A DNA stretch of 8,462 nucleotides from an uncultured Eubacteriales bacterium (lineage in GTDB: Bacteria > Bacillota > Clostridia > Christensenellales > Borkfalkiaceae). How positions within the stretch are numbered: position 1 is the stretch's first letter; each line of letters starts with the position of its first letter. The notes under the pieces were generated by a model. That model did not search any database and was not told where the DNA came from. It saw only the letters and a program-made list of their open reading frames with translations. Positions 1-6,582 of this stretch are shown piece by piece. The position numbers and the translations under genes were made by a program. The DNA is taken from positions 1 through 8,462 of the forward strand of contig CACXHH010000133.1 of NCBI GenBank assembly GCA_902767455.1. The letters are read 5' to 3'.

Positions 1-918
1 AATCAGAACGGCGTCGTTCTCGACGATTCGACCGAATACTATCGCAGATACTTCCCGCTCGAACTCGAAAAAACGCGTTATTATCTTAAAATACAAGACG
101 GTTGCGATAATTTTTGTTCTTACTGCGTTATCCCGTATTTAAGGGGGCGGTCGCGTTCTCGCGATATAGACGATATCTTACGCGAACTCGACGGAGTAAA
201 CTGCTCAGAAGTCGTCCTTACGGGTATCAACGTTTCCGCTTACGATTACGAAGGAAAAAAACTTCCTGACGTCATATACGCTTTGAAAGATTATCCTTTC
301 AGGTTGCGATTGAGCTCGCTCGAAGATAACGTCGTATCGGAAGAGCTCGTACACGCCTTAAAATCTCTCAAAGATTTCGCTCCGCATTTTCATTTGTCAT
401 TGCAGTCGGGAAGCGACAAGGTTTTAAAGGAAATGAACAGGCACTACACGACGAAGGTTTTCACTGATTCGGTCGATCTTATCCGTAAAAACTTCCCGAG
501 CGCCGCTATAACTACGGACGTTATCGTCGGATATTCCACCGAAACGGACGAAGATTTTGAAAAAACTTATGATTTTTGCAAGAAAACGGCTTTTGCCGAT
601 ATCCATTGTTTCGTGTACTCTCCGAGAGAAGGAACCGTCGGTTACCGTTTAAAACCCTTGCCGCCCGAAGTCACGAAAAAACGCCTTGACAGGCTTTTGC
701 GGTTAAAAGTCGAGCTGAAAAAGAATTTTTCAACGTCTTTTATAGGAAAAACTCTTTCGTTTATCCCGGAAAAGTCTGCAGACGGTTACTTGGAAGGTTA
801 CAGCGCTAACTACATTCGTATATACGTAAGGGGCGAATTACCCGTCGGAGAAAAAACCGACGTCGTTGCAAAAGAACTTTTCCGCGACGGATTGCTCTGC
901 GAGATCGCCGCAAAATAA
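1..918 (+). CDS. mtaB: MtaB, tRNA t6A37 methylthiotransferase (5' end missing)
   Basis: Radical SAM enzyme that adds a methylthio group to N6-threonylcarbamoyladenosine at position 37 of ANN-decoding tRNAs (family knowledge). The reading frame is open from base 1 with no start, so the N-terminal UPF0004 domain lies outside; 305 residues remain of roughly 430. The radical SAM cluster motif CxxxCxxC is seen at window residues C35, C39 and C42, in the context DGCDNFCSYCVIPY followed by RGRSRSR. Further core signatures are LTGINVSAY, RLSSLE, HLSLQSGSD and TTDVIVGY, which fit MtaB better than MiaB or RimO. A short TRAM-like RNA-binding tail runs from about residue 249 to the end. An internal TTG at 283 is not the start, because the catalytic cysteines lie upstream of it. 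The HIT gene follows after 26 bases, suggesting one transcript. Assignment to MtaB over its close paralogues is by motif reading only. Confidence 0.93.
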   Translation, partial: NQNGVVLDDSTEYYRRYFPLELEKTRYYLKIQDGCDNFCSYCVIPYLRGRSRSRDIDDILRELDGVNCSEVVLTGINVSAYDYEGKKLPDVIYALKDYPFRLRLSSLEDNVVSEELVHALKSLKDFAPHFHLSLQSGSDKVLKEMNRHYTTKVFTDSVDLIRKNFPSAAITTDVIVGYSTETDEDFEKTYDFCKKTAFADIHCFVYSPREGTVGYRLKPLPPEVTKKRLDRLLRLKVELKKNFSTSFIGKTLSFIPEKSADGYLEGYSANYIRIYVRGELPVGEKTDVVAKELFRDGLLCEIAAK

Positions 919-944
919 TATAAAGTAAAATTAAGGAGATAAAA

Positions 945-1295
945 ATGGAAGATTGTTTATTCTGTAAATTCGTAAAGGGTGAGATACCCGTAAACAAAGT
1001 GTTCGAGAACGAAGACTTTATCGTTATCCGCGACATCAACCCGCAATGCGCGAATCATTTTCTCGCAATACCGAAAACTCACTACAAATACCTTGGCGAA
1101 ATGACCGAAACCGAATCGAAAACGCTTGCGCGCATACTTTCGACTATTCCCGAACTTAAAAACGAACTTTCGCTTGAAGGCGGTTACAGGCTCGTTATCA
1201 ATCAGGGCGACGACGCGGGGCAAACCGTTCCGCACCTTCATATCCACGTTCTCTCGGGCGAAAAAATGGGCTGGAACCCCGCGGGAAGGGAATAA
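945..1295 (+). CDS. HIT (histidine triad) family protein, HINT-like
   Basis: Small cytoplasmic nucleotide hydrolase or transferase of the HINT branch; such enzymes act on purine nucleoside phosphoramidates and related AMP-lysine or adenylate adducts (family knowledge; the physiological substrate is unknown). The 116 residues match the usual family length. The active-site triad HLHIHV is seen at H97, H99 and H101, preceded by the conserved NQG (residues 86-88) and QTVPH. An N-terminal C4-x2-C7 pair plus H46 in the PKTH segment look like the zinc site found in many bacterial members. The start is well supported by AAGGAG at 932-937, seven bases before the ATG. It sits between mtaB and rpsU, a neighbourhood seen in Clostridia, and is probably transcribed with mtaB. 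Its stop codon overlaps the left arm of an inverted repeat. Confidence 0.93.
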   Translation: MEDCLFCKFVKGEIPVNKVFENEDFIVIRDINPQCANHFLAIPKTHYKYLGEMTETESKTLARILSTIPELKNELSLEGGYRLVINQGDDAGQTVPHLHIHVLSGEKMGWNPAGRE

Positions 1296-1332
1296 ACGGT
1301 CTTTTTGCCGTCGGCAATTTAACCGTTTGCCG
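1294..1332. repeat. Overlapping inverted repeats after the HIT gene
   Basis: AAACGGT (1294-1300) is complementary to ACCGTTT (1322-1328), enclosing TTGCC (1305-1309) and GGCAA (1313-1317) around a 3-base loop. CGGCAA (1312-1317) can instead pair with TTGCCG (1327-1332). The two folds exclude each other. No run of T follows at once, so this is not a standard intrinsic terminator, though it may protect or end the mtaB–HIT transcript. Pairing is read from the sequence; function is inferred. Confidence 0.45.
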
Positions 1333-1382
1333 AAGATTTAAAGTTTTATCTTGTAATTTTCAAAAAAACGGATAAAAGTTGC

Positions 1383-1411
1383 TTGACAATCGCTTTAATG
1401 TTTAGTATACT
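1383..1411 (+). promoter_or_regulatory. Strong sigma-A type promoter for rpsU
   Basis: A perfect -35 TTGACA (1383-1388), a 17-base spacer and a -10 TATACT (1406-1411, five of six consensus bases) lie upstream of rpsU. Transcription should begin near 1417-1419, leaving a leader of about 55 bases that carries the SD site AAAGGAGGG (1455-1463). This is the clearest promoter in the window and suits a highly expressed ribosomal gene. Confidence 0.88.
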
Positions 1412-1472
1412 TTCTATGCTCGGCGAAAATCTCGGGCAAATAACCGCGTAAGGCAAAGGAGGGTGAAAACAA

Positions 1473-1652
1473 ATGTCGACTATCAGAGTAGGTGAAAACG
1501 AATCTTTGGACAACGCTCTCCGCCGCTTTAAGAGAAAATGCTCTCGTGACGGTATCATCGGGGATCTTCGTCGTAAAGAATTCTATGAAAAACCGGCGGT
1601 AAGGCGTAAAAAGAAAGCCGAAGCAGCCAGAAAGAGAAATTCAAAAATGTAA
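1473..1652 (+). CDS. rpsU: Small ribosomal subunit protein bS21
   Basis: bS21 is a small, very basic protein of the 30S subunit platform, near the anti-Shine-Dalgarno end of 16S rRNA, where it helps initiation (family knowledge). The 59-residue product begins MSTIRVGENESLDNALRRFK and continues with the RKCSRDG segment, RRKEFYEKP and a lysine/arginine-rich tail, all typical of the family and of normal length. The start is fixed by the strong SD AAAGGAGGG at 1455-1463, nine bases before the ATG. It has its own promoter (1383-1411) and terminator (1657-1691), so it is a monocistronic unit here. The order mtaB then rpsU is the Firmicutes arrangement; in Bacillus subtilis yqeY comes next, but here an unrelated-looking gene does. 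Confidence 0.97.
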   Translation: MSTIRVGENESLDNALRRFKRKCSRDGIIGDLRRKEFYEKPAVRRKKKAEAARKRNSKM

Positions 1653-1656
1653 TTTC

Positions 1657-1691
1657 AAATCCGTTACCATGCAGTAACGGATTTTCTTTTT
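1657..1691 (+). terminator. Rho-independent terminator of rpsU
   Basis: A perfect 11-bp stem, AAATCCGTTAC (1657-1667) with GTAACGGATTT (1674-1684), closes a 6-base loop CATGCA. A T-rich tract (1682-1691, interrupted by one C) follows. The stem starts five bases after the rpsU stop codon. Confidence 0.92.
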
Positions 1692-1738
1692 AAGGCGAAA
1701 AATTTGTCGAAAACGGTCGAAAGCGCCGTAAAAACTAT

Positions 1739-1745
1739 AAAGAGG
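1739..1745 (+). promoter_or_regulatory. SD site selecting the ATG at 1755
   Basis: AAAGAGG lies nine bases before the ATG at 1755. The in-frame TTG at 1704 has only AAGGCG (1692-1697), which partly coincides with the tail of the rpsU terminator. This favours the ATG start, though not decisively. Confidence 0.55.
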
Positions 1746-1754
1746 TATGGCTTT

Positions 1755-2150
1755 ATGCAGACTGAAAAGGATTTGAAATCGCTCGCAAAAGAAGCCAAGC
1801 AAAGACTTAAATCGGGTTTTTGGCAAAAATACGGAAGTGAAGTGCGCGTTTCTACGAACACGGCTAAAACCGAAGGCGTGTCCGAAAGCGTAGTCATAAA
1901 TTACTATCAGAACAAAGAAAACGTTGCTATCAAAAAGACTCGTTCCGACAGTGAAAGCTTTTACGATAAGGTCAGGAAGATACTCGACGAAAAAGGTCAG
2001 GTCGGCAATATTATTTCCTTACTAATCGACCACGACGAATACGACGCTTTACCTTACGAACGCAAACAAAAGTACATACTCGAGCTTTCCGCCAAATACC
2101 TTGAAGCTCTTGAAAGATACAAGACCGAAAAAAAGTTCGATCAAAAATAA
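1755..2150 (+). CDS. Unrecognised small charged protein
   Basis: I do not recognise this family. From the ATG at 1755 the product has 131 residues; a TTG at 1704 would add 17 (beginning SKTVESAV), and that extension has the same codon style as the gene, so it cannot be excluded. The protein is rich in Lys, Glu, Asp and Tyr, with no signal peptide, membrane segment or metal-binding cysteines. The N-terminal part (LKSLAKEAKQRLKSGFW) and the C-terminal part (KYILELSAKYLEALERYK) look alpha-helical and amphipathic, joined by a middle containing VVINYYQNKE and VRKILDEKGQVGN. It occupies the slot held by yqeY in Bacillus but lacks the YqeY sequence signatures I know. No convincing promoter is visible between the rpsU terminator and the start, so it may depend on read-through or an unseen promoter. 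Confidence 0.75.
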   Translation: MQTEKDLKSLAKEAKQRLKSGFWQKYGSEVRVSTNTAKTEGVSESVVINYYQNKENVAIKKTRSDSESFYDKVRKILDEKGQVGNIISLLIDHDEYDALPYERKQKYILELSAKYLEALERYKTEKKFDQK

Positions 2151-2164
2151 AATACGCCGCAAAA

Positions 2165-2199
2165 TAAGTCGAAAACGACTTGAAGAAATTTCCGACTTA
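2165..2199. repeat. Three CGACTT half-sites over the pcrA promoter
   Basis: TAAGTCG (2165-2171) is inverted relative to CGACTT (2176-2181) across an AAAA loop, and relative to CGACTTA (2193-2199) further on. The two forward copies start 17 bases apart. The middle copy overlaps the -35 element and the last copy ends just before the extended -10. It may be an operator or a small hairpin; no T tract follows, so a terminator for the upstream gene is unlikely. It does not match the Bacillus LexA box (GAAC-N4-GTTC). Confidence 0.5.
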
Positions 2200-2208
2200 T
2201 GATAAAAT
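2180..2208 (+). promoter_or_regulatory. Extended -10 promoter for pcrA–ligA
   Basis: TTGAAG (2180-2185), a 17-base spacer and TAAAAT (2203-2208) are preceded by the extended -10 dinucleotide TG (2200-2201). With usual spacing, transcription would begin at about 2214-2216, that is on the pcrA ATG (2215), leaving no leader for a Shine-Dalgarno site. None is visible upstream of the ATG either. Confidence 0.65.
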
Positions 2209-2214
2209 ATACGT

Positions 2215-4467
2215 ATGAATTACTTAGATAATCTTAACCCCGCACAAAAAGCCGCGGTTTTGGATACGGAAGGTCCCGTTCTCGTGCTTGCCGGCGCAGG
2301 CAGCGGTAAGACTCGCGTTTTAACGAGCAGGATAGCTTACCTTATTGACGAAAAACACGTTTCACCGGACAGAATACTCGCTATAACTTTTACGAACAAG
2401 GCGGCGAACGAAATGCGCGAACGACTCATTTCGCTCGTAGGCGACAGCGCGTACGTAATGTGGATATCGACTATCCACAGCATGTGCGTGCGTATTTTGC
2501 GCGCGTGCGCAGATAAGCTTGACGGTTACGACAAAAACTTCACTATTTACAGCGAAGTCGATAAAGAACACGTTATCAAGCGTATTATCAGCGATTTAAA
2601 GTACGAAGATCTTCCGGTAAAAGAAGCGAAGTATCATATTTCAAACGCAAAAAACAAAGATATTTCTCCCGACAGATACGCTATCGAAGGCGCCAACGGC
2701 GACAGGAACTTCGATAAATACGTTAAGGTCTATTCCGTTTACGAGCAGACTCTGAAAAAATCAAACGCCTTCGATTTTGACGATCTTATCGTCAAGGCTT
2801 TGCACCTTTTAAGAAGCGACGAAGACGTTTTATCGTACTACGCCGACAAGTTTTTATATATACATATCGACGAATTTCAGGATACGAACTCCACTCAATA
2901 CGAGATCGCGAAGCTTCTTTCTTCCGTCCATAACAACATTTTCGTCGTAGGCGACGACGATCAGTCGGTCTACGGTTGGCGCGGAGCCGAAATCAAGAAT
3001 ATTCTTCATTTTGACAAAGATTTTCGCACGACCAAAGTTCACAAACTCGAACAGAATTACCGCTCGACGAAGAAGATACTCGACCTTGCGAACACTATCA
3101 TCAAAAACAACTCTGTGAGAAGCAAAAAGGTTTTGTGGACGGACAACCCCGACGGCGAAAAAGTCGAATATTTTTCGGGTGAAGAAGAATCTAACGAAGC
3201 CGAATACGTTTGCGCCAGGATAAAAAATCTCGTCGCAAGGGGTTACGAATACAAAGATTTCGCCGTTTTGATGCGTATAAACGCCTTGTCGCGTTCTTAC
3301 GAGCAGGAGTTCACGAAATACGGCATTCCGTTTAAGGTTTTCGGCGGCTTCAAATTCTTCGAAAGAAAGGAAATAAAGGATATTACGGCGTATCTTCGCA
3401 TACTCGTAAACCCGCTCGACGACGAAGCCGTTATCAGAATAATCAATACGCCGAAGCGCGGCATAGGCGACAAGACTATCGAAACGCTTCTGAGTTACGC
3501 TCAAAGCTATAATTTTTCCGTTTTCGACGCCCTTTGCGAAGTTGATATGATCCCCGATCTGGCGCCGTCGGCTCGTTCGAGATTGAAAGAATTCAGAACG
3601 TGCATATCTTCTCTCACTATGCTTTCGGCAACGAGCGAAAGCCTTACCGATCTTATAAACGAAGTGCTCGTCAAAACGGCGTTCATGTCGCAGTTCGAGA
3701 TAGATACCGAAGAAAACGTTTCAAAGAGAATGAACGTAGACGAATTCCGCAACTCCGTTGAAGAATTCGTAAAGCTCAATCCGTCGGCGACGCTCGAGGA
3801 CTATCTTTCTTCGGTAACGCTTTCGAGCGATATTGACGAAGCCGATTCTTCCGACTACGTGACGGTAGCCACGATCCACGCGGTAAAAGGGCTTGAATTC
3901 AAATGCGTTTTTATCGTCGGGCTTGACGAAAAGATATTCCCCGTTTCACGCGCGAACAACGAACTTTCCGAGATGGAAGAAGAGCGCAGGCTTATGTACG
4001 TTGCGATCACGAGAGCGCAGGAGCGTTTGTATCTTACGAGAGCGAGAAGCAGGTATCTCTACGGCGAAAGACAGGGTACCGTTCAATCGCGTTTCGTCAA
4101 GGAATTAAGTGAAAAACTCGGGCTCCCCGACGACCGCCCGCAGAGAAACTCTTACGAAAACGACGTTTACCGTTCTTACAGAAGCAACGATTACGATTCC
4201 GCTCCGCGCTCGACCGTAAGCTTCGGCGGCTCCGTTTCGAGCTTTGCCAAAAGCTATACTTCACGGTCAAACGCAAAAGTCGGCAAAGCGCCTTCGAGCT
4301 TCGAGGCGTACAAACCCGGGAAGCGCGTTCGACACGCCAAGTTCGGCGTAGGTACCATTATCCAGATAAAGGGAAGCGGACAGAACACCATAGCCGATAT
4401 AGCCTTCAAAGGCGTGGGCGTAAAGAGTTTTTCGCTTGCCATAGCTCCTATGGAACTTCTCGATTAA
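2215..4467 (+). CDS. pcrA: PcrA, UvrD/Rep-family superfamily 1 DNA helicase
   Basis: ATP-driven 3'-to-5' DNA helicase of Gram-positive bacteria, used in repair, plasmid replication and clearing transcription–replication conflicts (family knowledge). All SF1A motifs are seen in order: Q motif around Q11 (LNPAQKAAV), Walker A AGAGSGKT (26-33), motif Ia with TFTNKAANEM, Walker B DEFQDTN starting at D219, motif III GDDDQSVYGWRGAE, motif IV QNYRST, motif V TIHAVKGLEF (553-562) and motif VI EEERRLMYVAITRAQ (588-602). At 750 residues it has family length. A Ser/Tyr/Arg-rich linker leads to a C-terminal Tudor-like domain from about residue 698 (KPGKRVRHAKFGVGT), the part known in PcrA to contact RNA polymerase. 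ligA follows after 67 bases, the classic Firmicutes pair. The ATG at 2215 has no SD, and its predicted promoter suggests a leaderless message. Confidence 0.97.
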   Translation: MNYLDNLNPAQKAAVLDTEGPVLVLAGAGSGKTRVLTSRIAYLIDEKHVSPDRILAITFTNKAANEMRERLISLVGDSAYVMWISTIHSMCVRILRACADKLDGYDKNFTIYSEVDKEHVIKRIISDLKYEDLPVKEAKYHISNAKNKDISPDRYAIEGANGDRNFDKYVKVYSVYEQTLKKSNAFDFDDLIVKALHLLRSDEDVLSYYADKFLYIHIDEFQDTNSTQYEIAKLLSSVHNNIFVVGDDDQSVYGWRGAEIKNILHFDKDFRTTKVHKLEQNYRSTKKILDLANTIIKNNSVRSKKVLWTDNPDGEKVEYFSGEEESNEAEYVCARIKNLVARGYEYKDFAVLMRINALSRSYEQEFTKYGIPFKVFGGFKFFERKEIKDITAYLRILVNPLDDEAVIRIINTPKRGIGDKTIETLLSYAQSYNFSVFDALCEVDMIPDLAPSARSRLKEFRTCISSLTMLSATSESLTDLINEVLVKTAFMSQFEIDTEENVSKRMNVDEFRNSVEEFVKLNPSATLEDYLSSVTLSSDIDEADSSDYVTVATIHAVKGLEFKCVFIVGLDEKIFPVSRANNELSEMEEERRLMYVAITRAQERLYLTRARSRYLYGERQGTVQSRFVKELSEKLGLPDDRPQRNSYENDVYRSYRSNDYDSAPRSTVSFGGSVSSFAKSYTSRSNAKVGKAPSSFEAYKPGKRVRHAKFGVGTIIQIKGSGQNTIADIAFKGVGVKSFSLAIAPMELLD

Positions 4468-4522
4468 CTAATCGTTGCAAAATATAAACAACGCAAAACG
4501 TACGATAAAAACTACTTTTCTT

Positions 4523-4526
4523 GGAG
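4523..4526 (+). promoter_or_regulatory. SD site deciding the ligA start
   Basis: GGAG (within TTGGAGA) lies eight bases before the ATG at 4535 but only two before the in-frame ATG at 4529, so 4535 is preferred. A third in-frame ATG at 4544 and an upstream in-frame TTG at 4475 are less well placed. Confidence 0.65.
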
Positions 4527-4534
4527 AAATGCGT

Positions 4535-6478
4535 ATGAGCAGAATGCGCGAGTTGATAGATACGCTCAATAAGTGGAGTTACGAATATTACGTTCTCGAC
4601 GCCCCGACCGTTTCGGACGGCGAGTACGACAGGCTTTACGACGAGTTGAAACTTCTCGAATCGGAAACGGGCGTTATCGAGCCGGATTCGCCGACTCTTC
4701 GCGTCGGCGGAGATCCGATAGAAGGCTTTAAAAAACACAGACATATCGAAAGATTGTACAGTCTTGACAAGGCCGTGTCGAAAGAAGAGCTTGCGTCGTT
4801 TGACGAAAAGATACGAAAAGCAGGCGAAGCCGAGCCTGTATACACCGTCGAATACAAGTTCGACGGGCTAACCATGTGCCTGACTTACGAAAACGGTTAT
4901 TTCGTGGGCGCGGCAACGAGGGGCAACGGCGAAGAAGGCGAGGACGTTACCGCGCAGGTAAGAACGATACGAACTTTTCCTTCGGCAATTTCGTATAAAG
5001 GCAAGCTCGAGGTCAAAGGCGAAGCGGTCATCAGGCTTTCCGTTCTTAAAAAGTACAACGAAACGGCTACGGAAGTTCTTAAAAACGCGCGTAACGCGGT
5101 AGCGGGTGCTATCAGAAATCTCGATCCCAAAGTCACTGCGTCAAGAAACCCCGAAATTTATTTTTACGACGTCAATTATATAGAGGACGGCAGTATCTCT
5201 TCCCAACGCGAAGCCGTCGATTTTCTCAAAAAGAACGGGTTCAAAGTATTCGATTTTACAAAGGTTTGTAAAGGAATATCCGAAGTCGAAGATGCTATCG
5301 ACACCATCGAGAAAGAAAGGTCTTATCTTGACGTATTGACGGACGGAGCGGTTATCAAAGTCGACGATTACAGGGTAAGAGAAGAGCTCGGTAGCACCGA
5401 AAAATTTCCGCGCTGGGCGATCGCTTACAAGTTCAGCCCCGAAGAAGTGACGACGAGATTAAACGACGTCAGCTGGCAGGTCGGTCGGACGGGCAAACTT
5501 ACCCCGCTCGGCATACTCGACCCCGTAGACCTTTGCAAAAAAAAAAAAAAAAAAGCCACTCTCAACAATTTCGGTGATATTCAGAAAAAGGGTATAGCTA
5601 TACCGTGCCGCGTTCTCGTGAGAAGAAGCAACGAAGTTATCCCCGAGATACTCGGCTCCACCGAGATATTTGACGACAGCGTTCCCGTAAAAAAGCCCGA
5701 AGAGTGTCCGTTCTGTCACTCAAAATTGAAGGAAGTAGGCGCAAATTTATTCTGTCCGAATTCAACGTGCCGTCCGAGAGTCGTCGCAAAACTTTCAAAT
5801 TACGCGTCGAAAGACGCGATGAATATCGAAGGATTTTCCGAGATGACGGCAGGGGTTTTGTTTGATAAATTCGGAGTAAGTAAATTTCCGGAACTATATA
5901 AACTCACCCGTGAACAGCTTCTCGGGCTCGAAGGGTTCAAAGACAAAAAAACCGATAACTTTTTGCGGTCGATCGAAAACTCCAAGAAGCGCCCGCTCGA
6001 CTGTTTTATTTACGCTCTGGGTATCGACGGCATCGGAAAAAAGACGGCGAAAGACCTTGCCAAAAAGTTCAATTCGGTAGCCGCATTAAAGTCGGCAAGC
6101 TATTTCGACCTGATACTTATGGACGAGATAGGCGAAGTGCTCGCAACGAACGTAGTCGCGTATTTTGAAGACGAAGCTAATATTGCCGAGATAGACGAGC
6201 TTTTAGCTCTCGGCGTAGATCCGCATTACGAAGAAACGCGCAGCGGCGACAAGTTCGTCGGCGAAAAATTCGTTTTGACGGGCACGCTTTCAAATTTTAA
6301 GCGTTCGGAAGCGCAAAAGATTATCGAAAGCTTGGGCGGGGAAGTCATGAGCTCCGTTTCGGCAAAGACCACTATAGTTCTCGCGGGCGAAGAAGCCGGA
6401 TCAAAACTCGATAAAGCCCGCGCTCTCGGTATAAAAATTATAGATGAAAATACCTTCGTTCAATTGATAAACGCTTGA
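4535..6478 (+). CDS. ligA: NAD+-dependent DNA ligase LigA
   Basis: Seals nicks in DNA using NAD+ to adenylate a lysine; normally essential for Okazaki fragment joining (family knowledge). From the ATG at 4535 it is 647 residues, near family length. Domains in order: Ia with YEYYVLDAP and SDGEYD; adenylation domain with catalytic lysine K108 in EYKFDG and the later DGAVIKV; OB-fold with WQVGRTGKLTP and RRSNEVIPEI; four-cysteine zinc finger C391, C394, C407, C412; helix-hairpin-helix region (about 420-560); BRCT domain at the end (GEKFVLTGTLSNF). The odd feature is residues 335-340, six lysines encoded by 18 consecutive A, where the family usually has a Gly and a Val before ATLHN. Spacing between flanking motifs is normal, so the frame appears intact. 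It is probably transcribed with pcrA; I see no promoter between them. Confidence 0.96.
   Translation: MSRMRELIDTLNKWSYEYYVLDAPTVSDGEYDRLYDELKLLESETGVIEPDSPTLRVGGDPIEGFKKHRHIERLYSLDKAVSKEELASFDEKIRKAGEAEPVYTVEYKFDGLTMCLTYENGYFVGAATRGNGEEGEDVTAQVRTIRTFPSAISYKGKLEVKGEAVIRLSVLKKYNETATEVLKNARNAVAGAIRNLDPKVTASRNPEIYFYDVNYIEDGSISSQREAVDFLKKNGFKVFDFTKVCKGISEVEDAIDTIEKERSYLDVLTDGAVIKVDDYRVREELGSTEKFPRWAIAYKFSPEEVTTRLNDVSWQVGRTGKLTPLGILDPVDLCKKKKKKATLNNFGDIQKKGIAIPCRVLVRRSNEVIPEILGSTEIFDDSVPVKKPEECPFCHSKLKEVGANLFCPNSTCRPRVVAKLSNYASKDAMNIEGFSEMTAGVLFDKFGVSKFPELYKLTREQLLGLEGFKDKKTDNFLRSIENSKKRPLDCFIYALGIDGIGKKTAKDLAKKFNSVAALKSASYFDLILMDEIGEVLATNVVAYFEDEANIAEIDELLALGVDPHYEETRSGDKFVGEKFVLTGTLSNFKRSEAQKIIESLGGEVMSSVSAKTTIVLAGEEAGSKLDKARALGIKIIDENTFVQLINA
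5537..5554 (+). repeat. Homopolymer tract of 18 A within ligA
   Basis: Eighteen uninterrupted A bases form six AAA codons (K335-K340) in frame with ligA. Loss of one A would give a TAG stop at 5595-5597; gain of one would give a TGA stop at 5575-5577. Runs this long are known to slip during replication and transcription. Confidence 0.97.
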
Positions 6479-6503
6479 TATTAACGAATTTTTATGTTAA
6501 TAT
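6475..6503 (+). promoter_or_regulatory. Candidate extended -10 promoter for yicC–rpoZ
   Basis: TTGATA (6475-6480, overlapping the ligA stop), a 17-base spacer and TAATAT (6498-6503) carry a TG at 6495-6496. Two perfect TATAAT hexamers follow (6503-6508 and 6524-6529) but lack good -35 partners at standard spacing. The region is very AT-rich, so chance matches are likely and the true start site is uncertain. Confidence 0.5.
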
Positions 6504-6544
6504 ATAATATAGTTTTCTGAATATATAATAAAGTTTACTGTTTT

Positions 6545-6560
6545 ACGGCGCTTTTGCCGT
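6545..6560. repeat. Small stem-loop upstream of yicC
   Basis: ACGGC (6545-6549) pairs with GCCGT (6556-6560) around the 6-base loop GCTTTT. No T tract follows, so it is not a standard terminator. It lies ten bases before the yicC SD site (AAAGGAG, 6570-6576) in the expected leader. Confidence 0.4.
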
Positions 6561-6582
6561 TCTGAAAGTAAAGGAGCAAGAT

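Noticed and set aside
283..285. TTG at 283 as the start of a complete 211-residue protein
   Set aside because: The same frame is open to base 1 and contains the radical SAM cysteines, so the gene is simply cut by the window edge.
1704..2150. Calling the gene after rpsU yqeY from its position
   Set aside because: The residues do not show YqeY signatures; position alone is not enough to name it.
2166..2181. AAGTCG-AAAA-CGACTT as an intrinsic terminator of the upstream gene
   Set aside because: Only a 6-bp stem and followed by GAAGAAATTT with no T run; it overlaps the pcrA promoter instead.
2854..3504. Long minus-strand open frame opposite pcrA (and other shorter antisense frames throughout)
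   Set aside because: It lies wholly within the highly conserved PcrA helicase core and has no recognisable motif or SD; it is a shadow of codon bias on the coding strand.
4475..4534. TTG at 4475 as the ligA start, giving 20 extra residues
   Set aside because: No SD upstream, and the extension lies between pcrA and a GGAG site suitably placed for the ATG at 4535.
5537..5597. ligA as a frameshifted pseudogene at the A tract
   Set aside because: The frame is intact across the run, the spacing between the VGRTG and ATLNN motifs is normal, and zinc finger, HhH and BRCT parts follow in the same frame.
5459..5719. Minus-strand frame with a poly-phenylalanine run
   Set aside because: It is the complement of the ligA A18 tract; the ligA frame is supported by motifs on both sides.
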